Below the pieces are notes generated by a model that was not told the DNA's origin, ran no database searches, and saw only the letters and a program-made list of their open reading frames with translations. Positions 9,169 through 17,009 of a stretch of DNA of 64,000 nucleotides are shown piece after piece. Each line of letters begins with the position of its first letter. Positions within the stretch are counted from its first letter, which is position 1. The stretch spans positions 1-64,000 of the forward strand of contig CALUII010000003.1 of assembly GCA_944320665.1 (NCBI GenBank), in the 5' to 3' direction. The translations under genes and the position numbers were made by a program. The DNA comes from an uncultured Alistipes sp. GTDB lineage: Bacteria; Bacteroidota; Bacteroidia; Bacteroidales; Rikenellaceae.

Positions 9169-9717
9169 TCAGAAGGCGATGCCGACCCGCCACAATACGG
9201 CCGGCTGCCACGAAGTTCCGTTCACGCCCCGACCGATCCGTTGCAACTGCATGCCGAGCGAGGTATTCAGCGCCGTCCGCCCGAAGAGGGCCCAACTCAA
9301 ACCAAATGCCGGATGGAGGTAGACTCCGGCACACCCGCGGAACCCGATGAACGAATAGCCGGCATCCAGTGCGATGTAGGGTGAAACGGGCCGGTCAATC
9401 GGATAACACCTCACCTGCACAAAGAGCGGCACGAGATCCTGTTCCAGATCATTGAACGTATTGCAGGCAATACCGGCACCGCAGAAGAGCGACGACCCGA
9501 CGAGCACGCCGTGCACCGTCTCGAAAAGCAGCCGATCCGCAGGCTGCGTACCGATTGCAAACCCATAGCCGACGCTCAACTCGCCCTGATAACGCACGGG
9601 CACGGCACGCTCCTGCGCCTGCAGTGTGAAGGGCACCACCGCGGCCGCAGCCGCCGCAAGCAGCCACCCGACGATGCGCCGGCGAATCAGACTCTTATTA
9701 CTTATCCGGATTTTCAT
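9169..9717 (-). CDS. Small outer-membrane or secreted protein of unknown function
   Basis: About 182 residues from ATG 9717. A basic N-terminus (MKIRISNKSLIRRR) and a hydrophobic run ending LQAQE form a Sec signal peptide with likely cleavage near residue 35. The mature part has alternating short hydrophobic strands rich in Gly, Tyr and Phe (LSVGYGFAIG, LDAGYSFIGF) and ends in VGIAF, an aromatic C-terminus typical of outer-membrane beta-barrels. No family is recognised. The ATG at 9717 is chosen over 9789 because it puts the signal peptide at the N-terminus. The gene stands alone, convergent with gcvP and divergent from the SlyD-like gene. Confidence 0.7.
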   Translation of the reverse strand: MKIRISNKSLIRRRIVGWLLAAAAAAVVPFTLQAQERAVPVRYQGELSVGYGFAIGTQPADRLLFETVHGVLVGSSLFCGAGIACNTFNDLEQDLVPLFVQVRCYPIDRPVSPYIALDAGYSFIGFRGCAGVYLHPAFGLSWALFGRTALNTSLGMQLQRIGRGVNGTSWQPAVLWRVGIAF

Positions 9718-9809
9718 AAACATCCACACAAGGATCTGCCCCGCACCGCTACGGCGTCGCACCGGACAACGGGCGGAATCTACCTGCAATTTAGAAATTT
9801 TGCGGCGAA

Positions 9810-9840
9810 TTGCAAAATCCGCCGGAAAATTCTACCTTTG
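9810..9840 (+). promoter_or_regulatory. Promoter of the SlyD-like isomerase gene
   Basis: TTG at 9810-9812, a 20-bp spacer, and -7 box TACCTTTG at 9833-9840. The predicted leader is about 26 nt. Confidence 0.7.
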
Positions 9841-9872
9841 TCGCATTGTATTCTTAATCCAATCGAATCGAA

Positions 9873-10409
9873 ATGAAAGTAGAACAGAACAAGATGGTCG
9901 GTGTGGACTACAAACTCACCGTCGACGGCCAGATCGCCGATCAGTCCCGCCCGGGACAGCCCCTCGAATTCATCTTCGGCACGGGTATGCTGCTGCCCAA
10001 ATTCGAGGAAGCCATCCTCGGCAAAGAGGTCGGCGAGAGCGTATCGTTCACCCTCGAGCCCAAGGACGGCTACGGTGAATTTGTGGCCGAAGCCGTGGTA
10101 GACCTGCCGAAAAACATATTCATGGTCGACGGCAAACTGGCCGAGGACATCCTCTTCGAGGGTTCGCAGGTGCCGATGAGCGACGCACAGGGCAACCGCA
10201 TGCTGGGCGTGGTGAAGGAGGTCGGCGACGAGACCGTGAAGATGGACTTCAACCACCCGATGGCCGGCAAGACGCTCCACTTCGAAGTGGAGGTAGTCTC
10301 GGTACGCGACGTCACGCCCGAGGATCTGCAGGGCAGCTGCGGTTGCGGCGATTGCGGCGGCGGATGCGACGACGGCTGCGGCCACGAAGGTCACTGCAAC
10401 TGCCACTAA
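9873..10409 (+). CDS. SlyD-like FKBP-type peptidyl-prolyl isomerase
   Basis: A 178-residue cytoplasmic folding helper and putative metal-binding protein. The FKBP part begins MVGVDYKLTVDGQIADQS, with EFIFGTGMLLPKFEEAI and the GYGEF loop; the IF (insert-in-flap) chaperone domain covers about residues 70-125. The last 25 residues form a Cys/His-rich tail (GSCGCGDCGGGC, then DDGCGHEGHCNCH). That tail is shorter than in E. coli SlyD but clearly suited to Ni or Zn binding. A terminator with a T-rich tail follows at 10425-10470. No hydrogenase or urease genes are nearby, so nickel delivery here is only a possibility. Confidence 0.88.
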   Translation: MKVEQNKMVGVDYKLTVDGQIADQSRPGQPLEFIFGTGMLLPKFEEAILGKEVGESVSFTLEPKDGYGEFVAEAVVDLPKNIFMVDGKLAEDILFEGSQVPMSDAQGNRMLGVVKEVGDETVKMDFNHPMAGKTLHFEVEVVSVRDVTPEDLQGSCGCGDCGGGCDDGCGHEGHCNCH

Positions 10410-10424
10410 CCGACACGCGAAACG

Positions 10425-10470
10425 ACTGTCCGGCTCCCGCATCAACACGGGCACCGGACAGTTTTCTTTT
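10425..10470 (+). terminator. Intrinsic terminator after the SlyD-like gene
   Basis: A 9-bp stem (actgtccgg at 10425-10433 with ccggacagt at 10454-10462), an inner CCCG/CGGG pairing, and a gttttctttt tail. Confidence 0.8.
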
Positions 10471-10508
10471 ATTCCACACGCCGCGACGCCACTTTCACCC
10501 CTCCCCAG

Positions 10509-11723
10509 ATGATCTCCGTCCGTCAATACCTCTTCTCGGTCACCAACTCGCACGGCCTCACCCGCACGCTGGGCGAGCTGGACCTCTGCCGCGATGCGGC
10601 GGGGCGGCCGCTCTACAGCGTGGGCAACAGCGCCGTCGTTTTCCGCATCCGCCACCGGGGCCGTCTCTGCGCCCTGCGCTGCTATACCCATCCGGCCCGC
10701 CACCTCGTGGAGATCTACGGCGACCGACTGCTGCATAACGAACTCTTCGTCTACTGCAACGAGACCGAAGGCCGGTGGACCGACGTGGTGCTCGACCGCT
10801 GGATCGAAGGCGAGACGCTCCACGAACGCATTTCCCGCGCCGACCGCCGGGAGTTTCAGCGGCTTGCACACGAGTTCGATGGTCTGGGCGCATCGCTCGT
10901 TGCGGATGAATGGGCCCACGGGGATCTGAAACCCGAGAACCTCATCGTCACCCCCGAAGGAGGCCTCTGCCCGATCGACCTCGATGCCACCTTTCTGCCG
11001 GCCTTTGCCGGCGAGGAGAGTCCCGAACTGGGGACGGCCGCCTTTCAGCATCCGGCCCGCACGTCGGCCGATTACGACGCCCACCTGGACGACTTCCCGG
11101 TAGCTCTGATCGCCACCGCACTGCACGCCCTCGGCTGTGACCCGTCGCTGCGCACACGCTACGGCACGCACGAGACGCTGCTCATCGATCCGCAACGCCT
11201 GCCCCAAGATCCGGCCCTGCAGGAGATCCTCACCCTCTTCGAAGGGCGCTGCATGGCTGCTGCCTACCGCATCGCCCGACTGCTTCTCCTGCCGACGCTC
11301 CACCTGCCCGGCCTGGCCGACCTGCTCCGCGAGGCGGCACGCACCACCCCCACCGAGTTTCCGTTCTCCACGACCGCTGCCGCAACCACCCCTTCCCCGC
11401 ACCACACACCGACTGCGCAGAATCCGTCGGACAAAACCCTCGAACTCTTCGCCGCCGAAGGACTGTGGGGCTACCGGGACACCCGGAGTGGGGACACGGT
11501 CATTGCGCCGCTCTACGACTGCGGCTTCGACTTCACCGAAGGGCTGGCCGCCGTGCGGCTCGGCCAGACGTGGCACTTCATCGACCCGACAGGACGCCCG
11601 GCACTTCACTGCCCGAACTTCGATGCCGTGAAACCCTTTCGCGACGGCCGCGCACTGGGATACCGCGCCGGTCGCCGCTGCACAATCGATCGCACGGGCA
11701 GGGTGGTCGAATTGGAATATTGA
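10509..11723 (+). CDS. Protein-kinase-like protein with C-terminal WG repeats
   Basis: A 404-residue protein. Residues about 1-250 look like a Ser/Thr-kinase fold. There is a degenerate glycine loop (VGNSAVVF, 38-45), an ALR triplet where VAIK is expected (Arg 57 in place of the lysine), and a likely C-helix Glu 78. The catalytic loop HGDLKPEN is intact (Asp 139, Lys 141, Asn 144), and IDLD (156-159) stands in for DFG. A Pro/Thr-rich linker follows (about 279-310). Residues 315-404 are WG-type repeats (LWGYRDTRSG, WHFIDPTGRP, CTIDRTGRVV). It heads a group with DUF4954, VWA and pseudokinase genes. It may be an active or weakly active kinase; the target is unknown. Confidence 0.7.
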   Translation: MISVRQYLFSVTNSHGLTRTLGELDLCRDAAGRPLYSVGNSAVVFRIRHRGRLCALRCYTHPARHLVEIYGDRLLHNELFVYCNETEGRWTDVVLDRWIEGETLHERISRADRREFQRLAHEFDGLGASLVADEWAHGDLKPENLIVTPEGGLCPIDLDATFLPAFAGEESPELGTAAFQHPARTSADYDAHLDDFPVALIATALHALGCDPSLRTRYGTHETLLIDPQRLPQDPALQEILTLFEGRCMAAAYRIARLLLLPTLHLPGLADLLREAARTTPTEFPFSTTAAATTPSPHHTPTAQNPSDKTLELFAAEGLWGYRDTRSGDTVIAPLYDCGFDFTEGLAAVRLGQTWHFIDPTGRPALHCPNFDAVKPFRDGRALGYRAGRRCTIDRTGRVVELEY

Positions 11724-11742
11724 CGGCAAATTCGTATCTTTG
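11712..11742 (+). promoter_or_regulatory. Internal promoter ahead of the DUF4954-VWA-pseudokinase genes
   Basis: TTG at 11712-11714 (inside the end of the kinase gene), a 20-bp spacer, and a perfect -7 box TATCTTTG at 11735-11742. The three downstream genes can therefore be transcribed without the kinase gene. The leader to ATG 11765 would be about 16 nt. Confidence 0.7.
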
Positions 11743-11764
11743 CAAACAATAAGAAAGCGCGCGC

Positions 11765-13522
11765 ATGACGCACCCGAATGCACCCATGACATCTCTCAGA
11801 AATCTGACCGCAGCCGAAATTACCCGGCTCGAAGCACTCGGCACCACGGCCGAGGATTGGTCGCAGGTATTCGTTTCGGAGGAGTTTACCCCCACGCAGC
11901 TGGTTTGCAGCCGGCTTGAGGGGCGCATCGAACTCGCCACCGACGCCCGGATCATCGCTTCGCGCGTGCGGAACTACCGCATCGGCGCCCGCAGCGTGGT
12001 CGAACAGGTGACGGCACTCGAATGCCGCCACGAAAGCACGTTCGGCAACGGCACACCCGTGGCCACGATCAACGAATGCGCCGGCCGCACGGTCCGCATC
12101 TGCGACACGATGTCGGCCCAGGCAGCCTACGTAGTGGCTCTCTACCGCCACCGCCCGCAGACGGTGGCCGCCCTCGAGCAGATGGTCGACGCGGTGTGCG
12201 ACGCACGCCGTTCGACACTCGGCACCGTGGGCCACGACAGCCGCATCACGGGGGCACGGTTCATCCGCGAGGTGAACGTCGGCAACGACGTGACGATCGA
12301 CGGGGCTTCGCTGCTCGAAGAGGGAACGCTGTGCGATGGCGCATGGGTCGGCATCGACGTCAAGGCCCGCCATTTCATCGCCGCCGAAGGGGCACGGCTC
12401 GACACGGGTCTCCTGGCCGATCGGTGCTTCGTGGGCGAGTGCGCCACGCTGGCCAACGGCTTCACGGCCACGGATTCGCTCTTCTTCGCCAACTCGCACT
12501 GCGAGAACGGCGAAGCCGCCTCGATCTTCGCAGGCCCCTACACCGTATCGCACCACAAGTCGTCGCTGCTGATCGCCGGTCTGTTCTCGTTCTTCAACGC
12601 CGGCAGCGGCTCGAATCAGAGCAACCACCTCTTCAAGAGCGGCGCCGTACACCAATCGGTACACCTGCGCGGCTGCAAGTTCGGCAGCGGCGCCTACATC
12701 ATGTCGCCCGCCCGCGAGGGGGCCTTCACGATGGTACTGGGGCACCACGCCCAGCACCACGACACGTCGGAATTTCCCTACTCCTACCTGGTCGAGAAGG
12801 AGGGGCGATCGATGCTCATGCCCGGCGCCAACCTCACAAGCTACGGCGCCGTGCGCGACGTGGAGAAGTGGCCGGCACGCGACCATCGCCGCGTGCGACG
12901 CGACGTGATCGACTTCGGGGAGTGGAACCCCTACGTCTGCGGCGGATTCGTGCAGGCGGTCAATGCCCTGCACACGCTCGAGGAGCACGAACCCGAGGCC
13001 GCAACCTACAACTACAAGGGCGTCTCGATCAAATCGACCATGCTGCACCGCGGCATCGGACTCTACAACAAGGCGATCGTCGCCGCGATGGGCGACCTGC
13101 TCTCGCGCGGTGCCACCTGCGACGACGCTCCGGGTGCCGGCCGCTGGATCGACGTCGCCGGACAATACATCACCCGACAGGCCGTCGAGGCCATTTTGGC
13201 CGACGTCGATGCCGGTACCATCCGTACGCTCGGGGAGTTCGACACCCGCTTCCGGGCCTTCGACGCCCGCTACGATGACTACGCCCACAGCTATGCCGAG
13301 GCGTTGCTCGGGTCGCTGCTCGGCCATACCCCCTCGGCACAGGAGGTGGCCGAGGCGATCGAGGCCGGAGCGAATGCACGTGCCGCCATGCGCCGCACGA
13401 CCGACGCGGACCGCGCACGCGACTGCGCACTTGCCATGTCCGTGAGCTACGGCATCGATGCCGACGATCCGGCCGAAGTCAAGGCCGACTACTACGCCGT
13501 AAGAGGACTCAAGGAGGCTTAA
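11765..13522 (+). CDS. DUF4954 family protein (left-handed beta-helix, hexapeptide-like)
   Basis: A 585-residue protein that I recognise as DUF4954, a family found mainly in Bacteroidota and spirochaetes. Its middle (about residues 50-330) shows a spaced hydrophobic pattern like hexapeptide-repeat beta-helix proteins (ARIIASRVRNYRIGA, VNVGNDVTIDGASLLEEG, GAWVGIDVKARHFIA). It has a conserved-looking SHCENGEAASIFAGPYT and HHKSSLLIAGLFSFFNAGSG core. Sugar or nucleotide transferases share the fold, but no activity is established. An alternative ATG is at 11789. Its TAA abuts the ATG of the VWA gene (13523), and the last codons contain AAGGAGG five bases before that ATG, so translation of the two is probably coupled. 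Confidence 0.82.
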   Translation: MTHPNAPMTSLRNLTAAEITRLEALGTTAEDWSQVFVSEEFTPTQLVCSRLEGRIELATDARIIASRVRNYRIGARSVVEQVTALECRHESTFGNGTPVATINECAGRTVRICDTMSAQAAYVVALYRHRPQTVAALEQMVDAVCDARRSTLGTVGHDSRITGARFIREVNVGNDVTIDGASLLEEGTLCDGAWVGIDVKARHFIAAEGARLDTGLLADRCFVGECATLANGFTATDSLFFANSHCENGEAASIFAGPYTVSHHKSSLLIAGLFSFFNAGSGSNQSNHLFKSGAVHQSVHLRGCKFGSGAYIMSPAREGAFTMVLGHHAQHHDTSEFPYSYLVEKEGRSMLMPGANLTSYGAVRDVEKWPARDHRRVRRDVIDFGEWNPYVCGGFVQAVNALHTLEEHEPEAATYNYKGVSIKSTMLHRGIGLYNKAIVAAMGDLLSRGATCDDAPGAGRWIDVAGQYITRQAVEAILADVDAGTIRTLGEFDTRFRAFDARYDDYAHSYAEALLGSLLGHTPSAQEVAEAIEAGANARAAMRRTTDADRARDCALAMSVSYGIDADDPAEVKADYYAVRGLKEA

Positions 13523-14377
13523 ATGTATACGCAGAGCATCACACGCAACCACCGCACGGCCTTCGTGCTGGCGATCGACTGCTCGGGGTCGATGAACGAG
13601 GAGGTGCGCTTCGGCCACCGCCGCATGACGAAGGCGGCAGCCGTCGCTGCCGTAGCCAACCGCCTGCTCTTCGAACTGACGGAACGCGCACGCCGCAGCG
13701 ACGGGTTGCGCGACTACTACGACATCGCCCTGATCGGCTACGGCGGATCGGGTCTGCACCCGCTTGTGGGCGATCGGCTTGACTTCCTGACGCTGCCCGA
13801 AGTGGCAGCCCGGGGCACGCACCCCACCGCCACGCAATCCGAATACCGCCTGCCGGACGGCAGCGCCGCCCTGCTCGACGAGGTGCCCGTGCCGGTGTGG
13901 ATCACGCCGCAGGCCGAGGGCGAGACGCCGATGTACGAAGCGTTGCTCGCCGTGCGCGACCTGGTCGCACGATGGACCGCACGACCCGAGCATGCGGCCA
14001 GTTTCCCGCCCGTGGTCTTCAACATCACCGACGGCGAGGCCTCCGACTGCGACGACGCCGAACTGCGCGAAGTCTGCTCGCAGATCCGCACGCTGCATAC
14101 GGACGACGGTGCCGTGCTGCTGATCAACATCCACATCGCCTCGGGCACGGATGAACGGGCCCTACTCTTTCCGACGACCGACGAGGCATCGTACGGCAAC
14201 CGCTATGCCGCACTGCTCTACGACTGTTCGAGCGAGATGCCGGCCGCGTTCGACGCAGCCATCCGCGACCTTCGGGGCGGCGGGCAACCGCCCTTCCGCG
14301 GCATGAGCTACAATGCCTCGATGCAGGAGTTGCTGACCATTCTGAACATCGGATCGATCAGCGTCAAAACCGAATAA
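13523..14377 (+). CDS. VWA-domain protein (TerY-like)
   Basis: A 284-residue soluble von Willebrand factor A domain. The metal-ion-dependent adhesion site is intact: DCSGS at residues 19-23 and ITDGEASD around residues 168-175. The overall plan (RMTKAAAVAAVANRLLFEL, then VVFNITDGEASD) resembles TerY, the VWA partner of kinase/phosphatase triads in tellurite-resistance-type systems. There is no signal peptide or membrane segment, so it should act in the cytoplasm as a metal-dependent binding module. It begins immediately after the DUF4954 stop codon and is followed 40 bases later by the pseudokinase gene. The binding partner is unknown; the adjacent kinase-like proteins are the obvious candidates. 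Confidence 0.82.
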   Translation: MYTQSITRNHRTAFVLAIDCSGSMNEEVRFGHRRMTKAAAVAAVANRLLFELTERARRSDGLRDYYDIALIGYGGSGLHPLVGDRLDFLTLPEVAARGTHPTATQSEYRLPDGSAALLDEVPVPVWITPQAEGETPMYEALLAVRDLVARWTARPEHAASFPPVVFNITDGEASDCDDAELREVCSQIRTLHTDDGAVLLINIHIASGTDERALLFPTTDEASYGNRYAALLYDCSSEMPAAFDAAIRDLRGGGQPPFRGMSYNASMQELLTILNIGSISVKTE

Positions 14378-14417
14378 TCCAACGACCGAAGAACCCTCAA
14401 CGTCCCACGCACGCGGT

Positions 14418-15410
14418 ATGACACCGACCCTCTATACCTTTCTGCAGGCCCTGACGGCCCCCGCCACCCACTTCGTGACGCTGCACGAGGCGCAGCCCCT
14501 CCGCGGGCATGACGGACGCATCGTCATGAGCCGCACGTCGCGCTTCGCCGAAGCCGAAATCACCTGGTCGGGTGCCCGCTGGCTGCTCTGCATGCCGCTC
14601 GTTCCGGCCGCCATCCCCTCGATCGAACGGGCAGCCGCCCGGCTCCATACGCTTCGCTCGGAGTGGATCGCCGAATACCGTCTGCTGCGTGACGAACTCC
14701 GCTACGAGGATGCACTGGGTCAGGTACGGCAGTCAGACCTCGTGCTGCAACGGCTGCCCGAGGGAATCTCCTTTGACGAAGCCTGCACGCTCCTCCCGCG
14801 CGAGGAGCTTCAAGAAGCTTTGGAAGCGCTGCGCCACGAACTGACCCGGCTGGGACTCTCACACCGCAACCTCAAGCCGGAAAACCTGCGCTGGAGCCAC
14901 GGACAGCTGATTCCGATCCGTTGGCACTACATCGGCACGGATCCCGCGGAGGATGATGCCGCCTTCGAGCAATTGCGCCGTCACCTTGCCGCCTGTCCAT
15001 CGGCTGCAGTCGCTGCGACACCGCTCGTTTCGGACGTCAGCGCACCCTACGGCTCACCAACGGACCGACTGACGGGACACCTGTGGGTGGGCAATGTCTT
15101 CGAGCAGCTGGTCTGTGTGGCCGACCGCGAAGGATTCGGCTTTGTAGACACGGCCAACCGCACGGTCATCCCCGCGCAATACCGCTGGGCGGGCGACTTC
15201 CACGAGGGGCGCGCCCCGGTGCAGACGGACGAAGGTATGGGGCTGATCGACAAACAGGGACGCTACATTCTGCCGCCGCGATTCGAAATCGTGGAATATT
15301 GTCCCGAAAAGAGTCGTACCTTTGTACGCGAAAAGGGCGTCTGGAGCATGTACGACTACCTGGGCCGCTTCTTGGGACCGGCTCCCGACGGCCCGTGGGA
15401 AGAGGAGTAG
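14418..15410 (+). CDS. WG-repeat protein with kinase-like N-terminus (predicted pseudokinase)
   Basis: A 330-residue relative of the kinase-like protein four genes upstream, with the same order of parts. The N-terminal kinase-like region keeps the catalytic-loop context HRNLKPENL, but the essential Asp is replaced by Asn (residue 151). The DFG position reads PIRWH, with Arg in place of Asp, and no VAIK lysine is evident. It is therefore predicted to be catalytically dead. Residues about 220-330 form two to three WG-type repeats (REGFGFVDTANRTVIP, EGMGLIDKQGRYILP, KGVWSMYDYLGR). It probably serves as a scaffold or allosteric partner. It is the last gene of the group, with no clear terminator before trxB. 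Confidence 0.7.
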   Translation: MTPTLYTFLQALTAPATHFVTLHEAQPLRGHDGRIVMSRTSRFAEAEITWSGARWLLCMPLVPAAIPSIERAAARLHTLRSEWIAEYRLLRDELRYEDALGQVRQSDLVLQRLPEGISFDEACTLLPREELQEALEALRHELTRLGLSHRNLKPENLRWSHGQLIPIRWHYIGTDPAEDDAAFEQLRRHLAACPSAAVAATPLVSDVSAPYGSPTDRLTGHLWVGNVFEQLVCVADREGFGFVDTANRTVIPAQYRWAGDFHEGRAPVQTDEGMGLIDKQGRYILPPRFEIVEYCPEKSRTFVREKGVWSMYDYLGRFLGPAPDGPWEEE

Positions 15411-15490
15411 TCGTTGCGCAGGCACCCGCCAAAAAAAATTGAAAGATACGAAGCATACCAAATACAAAACTAAAAACCTCTGAAAAAACT

Positions 15491-16411
15491 ATGGAAGCAG
15501 TAAAAGTTCTGATCATCGGCAGTGGCCCCGCGGGCTACACCGCCGCCATCTACACGTCGCGTGCCAACCTCTCGCCCGTCCTTTACGAGGGCATCGAGCC
15601 GGGCGGTCAGTTAACGACGACGACCGAAATCGAAAACTTCCCGGGCTACCCCGAGGGCGTGGACGGCAACCAGATGATGGCCGACATCCGCAAACAGGCC
15701 GAGCGTTTCGGTGCCGACCTGCGTTCGGGCAACATCACGAAGGTCGACCTCTCGTCGCGTCCGTTCCACGTAGTGGTCGACGGCGAAAAGGAGATCGTGG
15801 CCGACAGCCTCATCGTCGCTACGGGTGCCACGGCCAAGTACCTGGGCCTGCCCTCGGAGCAGAAATACCGCGGCATGGGTGTGAGTGCCTGCGCCACATG
15901 CGACGGCTTCTTCTACCGCAAGAAGGATGTAGCCGTAGTCGGCGGCGGTGATACCGCCTGCGAGGAGGCCACCTACCTGGCCACGCTCTGCCGCCAGGTC
16001 TACCTGATCGTACGCAAGCCCTTCCTGCGCGCCTCGAAGGCAATGCAGGAGCGCGTCTTCAACACGCCGAACATCAAGGTTCTCTTCGAGCACAACACGG
16101 CCGAAGTGCTGGGCGACGAGAACGGCGTGACGGGCGCCCTGCTGCGCAAGACCGACGGCTCGGAGACGAAGATCGACATCTCGGGCTTCTTCCTGGCCAT
16201 CGGACACCACCCCAACACGGAGCTCTTCGCCGGCCAGCTGGAGCTCGACGCCGAGGGTTACATCAAGGTCCAGGGCGGCACGTCGAAGACCTCGGTCGAG
16301 GGCGTATTTGCCGCAGGCGACGTGAAGGATCCGCACTACCGTCAGGCCATCACGGCCGCCGGTTCGGGCTGCATCGCCGCACTCGACTGCGAGCGTTTCC
16401 TGCACCAGTAG
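15491..16411 (+). CDS. trxB: Thioredoxin-disulfide reductase
   Basis: NADPH:thioredoxin oxidoreductase, 306 residues. It has the FAD-binding GSGPAGYTAAIY near the N-terminus and the redox-active CATC (Cys 134 and Cys 137). The NADPH-binding GGGDTACEEA comes next, and the C-terminal FAD motif GVFAAGDVKDPHYRQAITAAGSG follows. All active-site residues are present and the length is normal. It follows the pseudokinase gene by 80 bases. I see no good -7 box in that gap, so read-through from upstream or an untypical promoter is possible. Confidence 0.97.
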   Translation: MEAVKVLIIGSGPAGYTAAIYTSRANLSPVLYEGIEPGGQLTTTTEIENFPGYPEGVDGNQMMADIRKQAERFGADLRSGNITKVDLSSRPFHVVVDGEKEIVADSLIVATGATAKYLGLPSEQKYRGMGVSACATCDGFFYRKKDVAVVGGGDTACEEATYLATLCRQVYLIVRKPFLRASKAMQERVFNTPNIKVLFEHNTAEVLGDENGVTGALLRKTDGSETKIDISGFFLAIGHHPNTELFAGQLELDAEGYIKVQGGTSKTSVEGVFAAGDVKDPHYRQAITAAGSGCIAALDCERFLHQ

Positions 16412-16446
16412 CCCCACCGCAAGAGAGACGTATCTCGAAGAGCAAC

Positions 16447-16516
16447 GGCCCCTGTCGGGTCCGGTCTGCGGCAGCACGACACACGTATGCCGTCACGTAC
16501 CGGCCCGACAGAGGCC
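16447..16516 (+). other. Long imperfect hairpin between trxB and the next gene
   Basis: Arms of about 17-18 bases (16447-16465 and 16499-16516) pair with few mismatches around a 33-base loop. No T-run follows, so it is either a weak terminator or a structured 3' end of the trxB transcript. The rest of the 160-base gap shows nothing recognisable. Confidence 0.4.
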
Positions 16517-16571
16517 GCCCTCTCTTCCACGAAGGACAACCGTCGGCCTCTGCAAAATCAGAATCATACCC

Positions 16572-16997
16572 ATGAAAAAAAGGATCTTTCTGCCCTGTTT
16601 TTGCGGCATCGTGCTGCTTCTGTGCAGCGCAACCTCGTGCGGCGTACAGACACACTACATCGGCAAGAGCTACCCGTCGACCGACCACCCGGATCTCTTC
16701 CTCGACTGGAAGGACGTGCCGTGCGACTACGAGACGATGGGCCGTATCGAAGCTTCGATCGTCCTCTTCGGCTCGCCCGAAAAGGCACAGGCCGCCATCG
16801 AGCGTGAGGCCCGCGCCAAGGGTGCCGATGCCATGGTCTTCACGTTGCTCTACGACCAGTCGGCACCGACGACCGTCACGACCACCGAAGCGACCCACCG
16901 CGACGCCTCGGGCGAACGCTCCCACACGGACGTCACGACGACCAGCGCCCCGGCACGCGACCGTCTGACGGCCATCTTCATCAAATACAAGCACTAA
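16572..16997 (+). CDS. Small putative lipoprotein, unknown function
   Basis: A 141-residue protein with a classical lipoprotein signal: MKKR, a hydrophobic core, then a lipobox ending ATSC (Cys near residue 23). The mature part is short, with a Glu/Ala-rich helix (about 70-90: SPEKAQAAIEREARAKGAD) followed by a strand-like segment (AMVFTLLYDQ) and a Thr/Ser-rich stretch. It ends AIFIKYKH. The pattern recalls small heavy-metal-binding or YbjQ-like folds, but I cannot assign a family. It precedes rnz by 12 bases and may be its operon partner. Confidence 0.7.
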   Translation: MKKRIFLPCFCGIVLLLCSATSCGVQTHYIGKSYPSTDHPDLFLDWKDVPCDYETMGRIEASIVLFGSPEKAQAAIEREARAKGADAMVFTLLYDQSAPTTVTTTEATHRDASGERSHTDVTTTSAPARDRLTAIFIKYKH

Positions 16998-17009
16998 ACA
17001 CACCCGACC

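Noticed and set aside
11606..14134. 842-codon open frame on the minus strand
   Set aside because: Antisense to the DUF4954 and VWA genes, whose domains are recognisable on the plus strand.
15299..15324. TTG and TACCTTTG resembling a promoter for trxB
   Set aside because: It lies inside the WG-repeat coding region, the spacing is only 15 bp and it is 167 bases from the trxB start. Probably chance.
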